Assembly: GCA_021647535.1 (NCBI GenBank)
Contig: JAKIUO010000008.1
Location: 1-32,751, forward strand
Reading direction: 5' to 3'
Origin: Hyphomicrobiaceae bacterium
Lineage (GTDB): Bacteria; Pseudomonadota; Alphaproteobacteria; Rhizobiales; JAKIUO01
DNA length: 32,751 nucleotides
Shown one piece after another: positions 8,776 through 15,930 of this stretch (positions are counted from its first letter, which is position 1; every line of letters starts with the position of its first letter). The position numbers were made by a program, and so were the translations under genes. Under the pieces are notes generated by a model, which was not told the DNA's origin, ran no database searches, and saw only the letters and a program-made list of their open reading frames with translations.

Positions 8776-9803
8776 GACCCACTCCTGGCAAATTGTACCG
8801 CCGCTCGCTTCTTGATCTCAAGTGCAATATCGCTGGCCGCATAAAGCGGCTCATAGTCCCAGGAGGCAAGTTCGCTAATCGCCTCTGGCAAGGGGTGGAC
8901 GGCCCCATGGCGCTCAAATCCCTTTAACAAACGATCAAATTTTTTCGAGCCGCCAGAGGGGCGGAATGTATAGACCGGTTTGCCTTTTACGCAGGCTTCA
9001 CCAATCATGTTGGCGCTGTCAGTGGTGATGACAAAAAAATCGGAGTGCGCCAAAATATGGCCATAGGGATTGTCGGATTTTTCATCCCACCAATAAATAT
9101 TATCCCCTGACAATTCTCCCTTGATGGCCCGTTTCAATCGCTCTGGCGAACGGCGCGACGGCGTTATGGCGAGCCCTGCCCCGGTTTGTGCCAGGGCACC
9201 AAGGGATTTCGCCAAACGCAGACAATCCTCCTCACTAAAATGATAGTCCTTACTGTCTCCCCCTAACAAAACACCCACCAGTGGTGCGCGAAGCCTGTTC
9301 ATAAATTCTGGCTTTTGCGCATATTCTCTTTGCAACATTTCGCTCGAAAAACGGTGCGGACTGGCAAGGGACGAGATCACATTTCGCCCGCGCAACCGAT
9401 CGTGCGCCGGCACCCATATAAGATCCACATATGAGGCCTTGCAGCGCGGTGATTTGAGGAAAACCGTAAAAACTTTATCGCCCAGCCTATGCTTGAGCTC
9501 GCGCACATAAGCCAGAGCCCGCCAGCCAGACGCAATCACCAGATCTGGAAATGGAGGCTGTAAGGGGCTGCTTGTGTGCCCGGTTTTCTCTTCTGGCGGC
9601 AACGGGCCATAGGGCATCATCCACACAAAGGGTTTTCTTGGGGCAATGGTGATGACCCTTGCTGCCAATCCAATCGCCCCTAATCCAAGCGCCTGGGCCA
9701 CCCCCTTGCACTGCACCAGATCACCGGCCTTGCCATCTGTGATCAGCCAGACGTGCGAAAAGAGCTTTGCAGCTTGTTGATTTGTATCTGGCGCCTTTTG
9801 CAT
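8772..9803 (-). CDS. ELM1/GtrOC1-like (COG3660) family protein
   Basis: The protein (343 aa from the chosen ATG) starts its conserved part with HVWLITDGKAGDLVQCKGVAQALG. It continues with LVIASGWRALAYVRELK, FLKSPR, VPAHDRL, VGVLLGGDSKDYHF, ITPSRRSP and a C-terminal TTDSANMIGEACVKGKPVY segment, the pattern of the mitochondrial fission ELM1 family. These proteins look like GT-B-type glycosyltransferases, with the last segment resembling a nucleotide-sugar site. They are widespread in alphaproteobacteria, where their role is poorly known. ATG 9803 is preferred because AAGGA lies five bases upstream. ATGs at 9809 and 9827 are possible, and a longer frame to 9941 would read through the 19-bp inverted repeat, so it is unlikely. 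It is first in a unit with the aldolase and rsmD. Confidence 0.82.
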   Translation of the reverse strand: MQKAPDTNQQAAKLFSHVWLITDGKAGDLVQCKGVAQALGLGAIGLAARVITIAPRKPFVWMMPYGPLPPEEKTGHTSSPLQPPFPDLVIASGWRALAYVRELKHRLGDKVFTVFLKSPRCKASYVDLIWVPAHDRLRGRNVISSLASPHRFSSEMLQREYAQKPEFMNRLRAPLVGVLLGGDSKDYHFSEEDCLRLAKSLGALAQTGAGLAITPSRRSPERLKRAIKGELSGDNIYWWDEKSDNPYGHILAHSDFFVITTDSANMIGEACVKGKPVYTFRPSGGSKKFDRLLKGFERHGAVHPLPEAISELASWDYEPLYAASDIALEIKKRAAVQFARSGS

Positions 9804-9834
9804 TTTCATCCTTGTGCGCTCTGGCATACCCCAA

Positions 9835-9883
9835 GAGGTCCGTGTAAATATTGATCTACAAGACCAATATTTACACGGACCTC
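9835..9883. repeat. Perfect 19-bp inverted repeat with 11-base spacer
   Basis: The left arm GAGGTCCGTGTAAATATTG (9835-9853) and the right arm (9865-9883) are exact reverse complements separated by 11 bases. The element sits in the divergent region between the ELM1-family gene (minus) and the Lrp/AsnC gene (plus), about 30 bases upstream of the likely ELM1 start. Neither side has a long T tract, so it is not an ordinary terminator. It could be an operator, a leader hairpin of the leftward transcript or a small palindromic repeat. Confidence 0.9.
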
Positions 9884-9979
9884 CAACTATTATCCTGCTA
9901 ACTGATAATAAGATTGCGCAAAATGCACATATCAAGTACATATATTACCGGTATTTGAGCGGGATGGCAAAAGAGTTCG

Positions 9980-10483
9980 GTGCAAGTGAAACATAAATTT
10001 CAACTCGATGATATAGACTGGCAGATCCTTGGCGAGCTCCAAAAAGACGGTCGCATCACCAATGTGGAGCTTGCCAAACGCATTGGCATATCGGCCCCGC
10101 CTTGCCTGCGACGGGTCAGAACCCTGGAAAAAAAAGGCTATATTGACGGCTTTCACGCCACGCTTGATCAAAAGCTGCTGGGGCTTGGTGTCACCGCTTT
10201 TGCCATGGTCGGCCTCACCAGCCAGGCGGAAAGTGATTTGCAGGCCTTTAGCAATCAGATTTCCCAGATGCCTCAAGTCACAGAATGTTATATGCTGTCA
10301 GGGGAAATTGATTTTATCCTGAAATGCACAACCACTGATCTGGCCAGTTTTCAGGATTTCATCATTAATGGTCTGACCGCTATTCCCAATGTGGACAGTG
10401 TCAAAACATCACTGGCCATCAAGCGTTGCAAGTCAAATTCAGGTATAGACCTGCAAGCCGCCAAAACATTCTCAACCGGCTAG
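9980..10483 (+). CDS. Lrp/AsnC family transcriptional regulator
   Basis: DNA-binding regulator of 167 aa with an AsnC-type helix-turn-helix at residues 9-65 (DDIDWQILGELQKDGRITNV, then ELAKRIGISAPPCLRRVRTL). A RAM/ligand-binding domain follows, including ECYMLSGEIDFILKCTTTD. Such proteins form octamers or larger assemblies and respond to amino acids. The start is GTG 9980 or GTG 9986; AAGAG at 9971-9975 could serve either. The gene is divergent from the ELM1-aldolase-rsmD unit, with the 19-bp inverted repeat between them. AsnC-type regulators often control themselves and their divergent neighbour, so that palindrome is a candidate site. It converges with the DUF2336 gene with only 30 bases between them. 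Confidence 0.92.
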   Translation: MQVKHKFQLDDIDWQILGELQKDGRITNVELAKRIGISAPPCLRRVRTLEKKGYIDGFHATLDQKLLGLGVTAFAMVGLTSQAESDLQAFSNQISQMPQVTECYMLSGEIDFILKCTTTDLASFQDFIINGLTAIPNVDSVKTSLAIKRCKSNSGIDLQAAKTFSTG

Positions 10484-10513
10484 AGCAGTTTGCCCTTTGC
10501 TATTAGTTACACC

Positions 10514-11599
10514 TTAGGCAACAGACAGGCGTACCTTCAAAAACCTGAAAATCCGCATAGCAGTTTCATCATCCAGGCTATCATAACGCTTCATGGCATT
10601 CATGACGAGATCAGCCGACAATCCGGCTCTGTGAACGCGGTCCTGCAACAAAGCGCCGAAAGTATCACGCTTGAAATGAAAGGCGCGACACAGAACAGCC
10701 AGGGCTGGAACCTCTGCTTCATAAAGAGTGTGATAGGCCATATCCGGCGTCATTTCAGACTTCACAGCCAAAGAGTGGACCAATTCGGCCTGCATCCCTT
10801 TTTCAGCATACATCTTTATTTTATCTTGCGTCAGCAATCCCTTGTGATGAAGATCAACAACGTCAACCTTCAAGGGGCCAAAGCGGTTATCTTCTTTGAG
10901 GGATGAAAAATCAACATTCTCAGCCTGCAGCTCAACCACATGATCGATTTCTTCCGAGCTGATATCCGCATGTTGTGACGAAAATTCTTTTTTGAGCTTT
11001 TCGGCAACGCTGCGCTTAATGGCCTCAACAACTTCATTTGGCACATCATCACGATTGATCAGCTCTTCGCGCAATGCAGCAATATGGGTCGCCTTCATAG
11101 CCAGCGTGTCAAAACTTTTTCCAGAAAAGCGTGCGCCCTTATTAGCCGCGACACTGGTCAGCACGGCATCATTACCGCGCTGGACAATCACATCGGTGAC
11201 CGCCATGGAAAGATGTTCCCTATGGGTCATCGCCATCAGATGTTGCTGTCCCTTGGAATAGGCTATTTCCACAAGGTCTTCATCGCTCAATACCGTTGAT
11301 CGCTCAAGAACCGGCTTGGCGACTTCAATATCATCTTCAGCCAGACGACGAACAATATTATGGGGAGCAAAGCGCGAGGAAGACAAACGCTGTGAAAGTT
11401 CGGCACGCGCTTCAAGTTCAAGTTCGTAAGCGACCCGCTCAAGAACACCACCAAAAACATCACGCTCATCATCCGTTTGCTGCTCTTCTGTGACAAAGAA
11501 AAGATCCGTTACCTTGCGCAAAAGCTCACGCCGTTTGCCCGCATCGCGCTCTGTGGACAAAGCTTCAAGATCATGCAAACAAACCTGCGCAGATGACAT
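10514..11599 (-). CDS. DUF2336 domain-containing protein
   Basis: Soluble, mostly alpha-helical protein of 361 aa, built of HEAT-like units. The DUF2336 pattern is visible in LSQRLSSSRFAPHNIVRRLA, then DDIEVAKPVLERSTVLSDEDL and REHLSMAVTDVIVQRGNDAVL. The family is largely alphaproteobacterial, and its molecular function is not established. ATG 11599 is chosen over a TTG seven codons upstream because GAAGGA lies within that upstream stretch, nine bases before the ATG. It follows the phosphoglycolate phosphatase gene on the same strand after 140 bases, so it may have its own promoter. No membrane segment or catalytic motif is visible. Confidence 0.85.
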   Translation of the reverse strand: MSSAQVCLHDLEALSTERDAGKRRELLRKVTDLFFVTEEQQTDDERDVFGGVLERVAYELELEARAELSQRLSSSRFAPHNIVRRLAEDDIEVAKPVLERSTVLSDEDLVEIAYSKGQQHLMAMTHREHLSMAVTDVIVQRGNDAVLTSVAANKGARFSGKSFDTLAMKATHIAALREELINRDDVPNEVVEAIKRSVAEKLKKEFSSQHADISSEEIDHVVELQAENVDFSSLKEDNRFGPLKVDVVDLHHKGLLTQDKIKMYAEKGMQAELVHSLAVKSEMTPDMAYHTLYEAEVPALAVLCRAFHFKRDTFGALLQDRVHRAGLSADLVMNAMKRYDSLDDETAMRIFRFLKVRLSVA

Positions 11600-11739
11600 G
11601 AGTGATGTTCCTTCAAACAAAATTATGGATTGTTGAAGAAGTTTCGCATCTGCTGGTTAAGAAATTGCTAAATTTAGGGTTGTATGAGCCCTGTTTTGAA
11701 ACTTTATACGCGAGCTCAAGTCAGCCGTTATGGCCAACC

Positions 11740-12471
11740 CTATGCCTCTTTGTGAGGGCGCAGTTTGACGTTTTTTTCCAGCACGGTCTGCAACTCCATG
11801 AAATGGTCAAAAACCAGATCGGCCCCAAGCTCCCCGGCCGGTATTTTTTCATAGCCATAGCTCATGACCACAACTGGCAATCCACCATTGCGTGCTGTTT
11901 TCACATCGGTGGCACTGTCTCCAATATAAAGGGTTTGCGAGGCCTCAACACCAAGTTCTTTCAGGCAAGCCTTCAGACCGGCCGGGTCGGGTTTTTTCGG
12001 GAAGCCGGATGTGCCGCCAATGACACTGTCAAAACAGTCTTCGATACCAAAGCTGGAAAGAATGGCTCTGGTCGCCTCTGTTGGTTTATTGGTGCAAAGA
12101 CCAATGCGCACAGAACGATTACACAACATTTCAATCAAACCATACGTGCCTGGATAGACCTTGGAAAGGTCTGCTGCATGTGCATCATAATAGGACAGAA
12201 ACGCATCCAGCAGATCGGCATCTATATTTTCAGCATCAAGGCTGACACCATGCTCACGAAATCCGCGCTCGATGAGCTTTGGCACCCCTGCCCCAATCAT
12301 GTAACGTACCTTATCCACATCTAACGGCGAAAGGCCCTGCATTTCCAGAACCAGATTGAGGGCGGCCGTCAGATCAGGAGCACTGTCAAGAAGAGTGCCA
12401 TCAAGATCAAAGACCACGGCTTCAAGCCAGCTATAGTCTCCCTTGGCAATCTGTTTGGCAATCTTGTCCAT
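11740..12471 (-). CDS. gph: Phosphoglycolate phosphatase, HAD family (Gph/CbbZ-type)
   Basis: Dephosphorylates 2-phosphoglycolate, the product of RuBisCO oxygenation. The 243-aa product shows all HAD motifs: VFDLDGTLLDS (I, residues 19-29), LCTNKPTEA (II), KKPDPAGL (III) and YIGDSATDVKTA (IV), with a helical cap between I and II. ATG 12471 is chosen because GGAGAGA lies four bases upstream; the longer open frame has no such site. It lies 43 bases after rpe on the same strand, inside a cbb-like gene row, which favours phosphoglycolate as the true substrate over other HAD substrates. Confidence 0.9.
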   Translation of the reverse strand: MDKIAKQIAKGDYSWLEAVVFDLDGTLLDSAPDLTAALNLVLEMQGLSPLDVDKVRYMIGAGVPKLIERGFREHGVSLDAENIDADLLDAFLSYYDAHAADLSKVYPGTYGLIEMLCNRSVRIGLCTNKPTEATRAILSSFGIEDCFDSVIGGTSGFPKKPDPAGLKACLKELGVEASQTLYIGDSATDVKTARNGGLPVVVMSYGYEKIPAGELGADLVFDHFMELQTVLEKNVKLRPHKEA

Positions 12472-12514
12472 CAGTCTCTCCCCACATGGTTCATCTTCAA
12501 GGCCAGTATGGCCG

Positions 12515-13198
12515 TTAGGCTGATTTCGCGATACCTTCGGCAGCTGCCGCGCGAATGGCATCCATATTGATTTTATACTGCGAGGGACCCCCCTTGAAGG
12601 TAGCGGAACCTGCAACCAGCACATTGGCACCCGCTGCCGCAACAGCACCTGCAGTCAACGGGGATACGCCGCCGTCGACTTCAATATCAATCGGACGATC
12701 ACCAATCATTTCGCGGATGCGCTTGATTTTGTCAAGCTGGCTTTCAATGAAGGACTGGCCCCCAAAACCGGGGTTCACCGACATGACAAGTACCAGATCA
12801 ATGCGGTCCATGACATATTTGATAACTTCTTCAGATGTGTGCGGATTAAGCGAAACACCGGCTTTTTTACCCAGATCACGAATAAGTTGCAAAGAGCGAT
12901 CCAGATGGGTGCAGGCTTCTTCATGGACGATAATGTGATCAGAACCAGCTTCTGCGAATGCCGGAATATATTGATCGGCATTCTCGATCATCAGATGCAC
13001 ATCCATGATTTTTTTTGTGTGGGGGCGCAGCGCAGCCACCACATCAGGTCCGATGGTAATATTGGGCACATAATTGCCATCCATAACGTCGACATGTATC
13101 CAGTCACAGCCCTGCTCATCGATGGCCCGCACCTCTTCGCCGAGCTTGGCAAAATCGGCTGACAGGATGGATGGCGAGATCAGAATTTCATTACTCAT
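12515..13198 (-). CDS. rpe: Ribulose-phosphate 3-epimerase
   Basis: Interconverts ribulose 5-phosphate and xylulose 5-phosphate for the pentose phosphate and Calvin cycles. The 227-aa TIM barrel shows SPSILSADFAKLGEEV, the metal-site motif HVDVMDGNYVPN, VHLMIENAD, VMSVNPGFGGQSF and IEVDGGV. The length is standard. ATG 13198 has GGAAGGA nine bases upstream. It is followed by gph after 43 bases, and a hairpin terminator separates it from the upstream fba gene, so rpe-gph may be transcribed partly on their own. In a cbb operon this gene would be cbbE. Confidence 0.96.
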   Translation of the reverse strand: MSNEILISPSILSADFAKLGEEVRAIDEQGCDWIHVDVMDGNYVPNITIGPDVVAALRPHTKKIMDVHLMIENADQYIPAFAEAGSDHIIVHEEACTHLDRSLQLIRDLGKKAGVSLNPHTSEEVIKYVMDRIDLVLVMSVNPGFGGQSFIESQLDKIKRIREMIGDRPIDIEVDGGVSPLTAGAVAAAGANVLVAGSATFKGGPSQYKINMDAIRAAAAEGIAKSA

Positions 13199-13288
13199 CG
13201 GTTTTTATCCTTCCAATACGTCTCAACAGAATAGGTTCATTGTTCTTGTAGGGTGTTATCCCTCACCAAACCCTTTGTTGCAACAAAA

Positions 13289-13340
13289 AAACCGGAACCT
13301 TATAGCGATTGGTTGTCGCAAGGCTCCGGTTTGTTTTTTT
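13289..13340 (-). terminator. Bidirectional-looking hairpin terminator after fba
   Basis: The arms AAACCGGAACCTT (13289-13301) and AAGGCTCCGGTTT (13320-13332) pair over 13 positions with one G-U wobble. The minus-strand transcript leaving fba runs into a T tract after the stem (the A-run at 13285-13290). The plus-strand side has its own run of Ts at 13334-13341. It lies 28 bases after the fba stop. Confidence 0.8.
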
Positions 13341-13367
13341 TATACAAATCCAGCTCTTGAGAGTGGA

Positions 13368-14450
13368 CTATTCAGCGGCGCGAGCTGCTGCAATCTTCTG
13401 GTCCAGTTCGCCAGAAGCATAACGATTGGCCATTTCAGACAAAGGAATAACCTTGATCTTGGAGGCCTGGCCAGCAGACATGAACTGCTCGAAGCGTTCC
13501 TGACAAAGATCTTTCATGGCGGCAGTCGCTGGCTTCAGGAAGCCGCGCGGATCAAAGCCGTCTTTATTGTCTTGCAGGTATTTGCGAACCTGACCCGTTG
13601 CAGCGAGACGAAGATCAGTATCAATATTTACCTTACGCACACCGTGCTTGATGCCTTTGAGAATTTCTTCAACCGGCACACCATAAGTCTCAGGCATGGC
13701 TCCACCATGCTTATTGATAATCTCCAGCAGCTCTTCAGGCACTGAAGAAGACCCATGCATCACAAGATGGACATTTGGCATCTTGGCATGAATGTTTTCG
13801 ACAACTTTCATGTCCAACACATCGCCAGTTGGCTTCTTGGTGAATTTGTAAGCGCCATGCGAAGTACCCATGGCAATAGCCAGAGCATCACACTGGGTTT
13901 TGGTAACAAAATCAACAGCTTCATCAGGGTCAGTCAAAAGCTGGGACATTTCCAGCTTGCCTTCAAACCCATGACCGTCTTCAGCTTCGCCCATGCCGGT
14001 TTCGAGTGAACCAAGACAACCCAGCTCCCCTTCAACGGACACACCAATTTTATGCGCCATGTCAGCAACAGCCTTGGTGACGTTGACATTATATTCGTAG
14101 GAAGCTGGCGTTTTGGCATCGGCTTCGAGCGAGCCATCCATCATCACGGAAGCAAAACTGGCTTGCATGGCAGAGAGGCAGGTACGCTCGTCATTGCCGT
14201 GATCCTGATGCAGACAGATCGGAATTTCGGGGTAGATTTTTTCAGCAGCTGAAACCATGGCTTCGAGCATGATATCATTGGCATAAGCACGCGCACCACG
14301 TGAGGCCTGCAAGATCACCGGACTGTCAACAGCCTTGGCTGCGTCCATAATGGCAAAAATCTGCTCCATATTATTGATGTTGAATGCTGGCATTCCATAG
14401 CCATATTCTGCGGCATGATCGAGTAATTGTCGTAGAGAAATACGAGCCAT
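13368..14450 (-). CDS. fba: Class II fructose-1,6-bisphosphate aldolase (CbbA-type)
   Basis: Zinc enzyme that condenses glyceraldehyde 3-phosphate or erythrose 4-phosphate with dihydroxyacetone phosphate. The 360-aa product starts MARISLRQLLDHAAEYGYGM. It has the catalytic/zinc stretch CLHQDHGND (H81, D83, H84), SVMMDGS, the VEGELGCLGSLETGMGEAED segment of the cbbA/cyanobacterial subtype, GTSHGAYKF, HGSSSVP and VNIDTDLR. Calvin-cycle CbbA enzymes also make sedoheptulose 1,7-bisphosphate. ATG 14450 is preceded by GGGAGG about ten bases upstream. The gene lies between pgk and rpe in a leftward cbb-like row. The 168 bases between pgk and fba contain two weak hairpins but no gene. Confidence 0.96.
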   Translation of the reverse strand: MARISLRQLLDHAAEYGYGMPAFNINNMEQIFAIMDAAKAVDSPVILQASRGARAYANDIMLEAMVSAAEKIYPEIPICLHQDHGNDERTCLSAMQASFASVMMDGSLEADAKTPASYEYNVNVTKAVADMAHKIGVSVEGELGCLGSLETGMGEAEDGHGFEGKLEMSQLLTDPDEAVDFVTKTQCDALAIAMGTSHGAYKFTKKPTGDVLDMKVVENIHAKMPNVHLVMHGSSSVPEELLEIINKHGGAMPETYGVPVEEILKGIKHGVRKVNIDTDLRLAATGQVRKYLQDNKDGFDPRGFLKPATAAMKDLCQERFEQFMSAGQASKIKVIPLSEMANRYASGELDQKIAAARAAE

Positions 14451-14618
14451 GTTTTAGTAACCTCCCAGTCAAATTCAGTATAAGGAAACGGCAGGAGCCT
14501 CATGCTCCGCCTGCTCCCGCTGTCAGAAATGTTTCTGCCTCTTGTTAGAGGAACAGTAAAACAACTCTCATACAAGGTCCAGTGCGTAAATCAGTTGCAC
14601 AATGAAACCCTGATTATT

Positions 14619-15842
14619 CTAATTACCAATTTCCAGTGCAACAACACCCGGCAGTTCGCGGCCTTCAAGCCATTCGAGGAAAGCGCCACCGGCTGTGGAA
14701 ATATAGGTAAAGTCTTCAGAAACGCCTGCAGTATTGAGGGCGGCAACCGTATCACCACCACCAGCAACAGAAATCAGACCATTTTCACGTGACAGCCTGG
14801 CCGCTTCACGCGCCAGTTCAAATGTCCCGACATCAAAAGGCTTGATCTCAAAGGCTCCCAATGGACCATTCCACAAAATCGTTTTACAGGTCGCAAGGTG
14901 CTCTTTGTACATATCAATTGTTTTGGGCCCGGCATCAAGGATCATGCCCTCCTCGGCCACGGCATCAAGTTCACAGGTGACATTGTGCGCACCCTCTTTG
15001 AACTCATCTGCCACGACCACATCAATGGGCAACAGAATTTTGCAGCCACTTTCAGCAGCTGCGGCATTGATCTTATGAACCTCATCAGCGAAATCAGGTT
15101 CGCACAAAGACTTGCCAATCTGCACACCTTGCGCATGTAAGAAGGTATTGGCCATGCCACCACCAATGACCAGCATATCCATCTTCTTGGCCAGATTGGT
15201 CAGAACCGGTATTTTGGTCGATACTTTCGCGCCACCAACAATCGCAGCTGTGGGACGCTGGGGATCATCAAGAGCAGCTGACAAAGCGTCGAGCTCGGCT
15301 TTCATGCTGGGTCCGACATAGGCCGGCAAAGCCCAGGCAATGGCATGGGTTGACGCATGGGCGCGATGCGAACAAGAGAATGCATCATTGACATAGAAAT
15401 CGCCAAGCTGGGCCAGTTCCTTGGCAAAGCTCTCATCATTGGCTTCTTCGCCTTCATGAAACCGCAGGTTTTCCAGCAAAGCGACCTGGCCATTTTCCAG
15501 CTTATCAACAGCTTTGTGAGCGGCTGGACCAATGCAGTTTTCAGCAAAGCGAACTTTGGCGTTGAGGATCTGACGATCTTTCAGCATATGGGCCAGCTTG
15601 GTGGCAACCGGCAGTAGCGACATGCTGGGCACGACCTTGCCTTTGGGACGCTGAAAATGCGACATGATCACAACTCTTGCACCGCGCTCCAGCAGATCTT
15701 TTACGGTTGGCAAAAACCGCTCGATCCGGGTGGCGTCGCTGATCTCACCGTCACGCATCGGGACATTGAGGTCGGCTCGAACCAGAACACGCTTTCCAGC
15801 GACATCAACGCTGGCAATGCTTTTCATTCCACTTTCACTCAT
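14619..15842 (-). CDS. pgk: Phosphoglycerate kinase
   Basis: ATP-dependent phosphorylation of 3-phosphoglycerate (Calvin direction) or its reverse in glycolysis. From ATG 15842 the product is 407 aa, the usual size; the frame upstream of it runs through the tkt-pgk spacer and is not coding. Markers are VLVRADLNVPMRDGEISDATRI, LLENLRFHEGEE, VNDAFSCSHRAHAS, GGAKVSTKIPVL, the hinge segment WNGPLGAFE and GGGDTVAAL. The substrate-loop motif normally read as SHLGRP or SHFGRP is SHFQRPKG here. It lies 88 bases after tkt, with a strong hairpin in the gap. Confidence 0.96.
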   Translation of the reverse strand: MSESGMKSIASVDVAGKRVLVRADLNVPMRDGEISDATRIERFLPTVKDLLERGARVVIMSHFQRPKGKVVPSMSLLPVATKLAHMLKDRQILNAKVRFAENCIGPAAHKAVDKLENGQVALLENLRFHEGEEANDESFAKELAQLGDFYVNDAFSCSHRAHASTHAIAWALPAYVGPSMKAELDALSAALDDPQRPTAAIVGGAKVSTKIPVLTNLAKKMDMLVIGGGMANTFLHAQGVQIGKSLCEPDFADEVHKINAAAAESGCKILLPIDVVVADEFKEGAHNVTCELDAVAEEGMILDAGPKTIDMYKEHLATCKTILWNGPLGAFEIKPFDVGTFELAREAARLSRENGLISVAGGGDTVAALNTAGVSEDFTYISTAGGAFLEWLEGRELPGVVALEIGN

Positions 15843-15878
15843 CTTGATTTCTCGCTCTTTGCTAACGTTTGTCCATTG

Positions 15879-15910
15879 CTTCAGGCCCGCCCAAAAGCAA
15901 GGGCCTGAAG
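15879..15910 (-). other. Intercistronic hairpin between tkt and pgk
   Basis: CTTCAGGCCC (15879-15888) and GGGCCTGAAG (15901-15910) form a perfect 10-bp stem with a 12-base loop, 21 bases after the tkt stop on the transcribed strand. No T tract follows, so full termination is unlikely. It could slow 3' decay, set the tkt:pgk ratio or be an attenuator. Confidence 0.75.
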
Positions 15911-15930
15911 AGTTGTTTTCGCGGGCTAGC

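Noticed and set aside
9835..9883. Rho-independent terminator reading of the 19-bp inverted repeat
   Set aside because: There is no T tract on either side and it lies in a divergent, not convergent, intergenic region.
9803..9941. Longer N-terminus for the ELM1-family protein, starting at 9941
   Set aside because: The extra 46 residues would be translated from the perfect inverted repeat and lack family similarity; a good ribosome site exists for ATG 9803.
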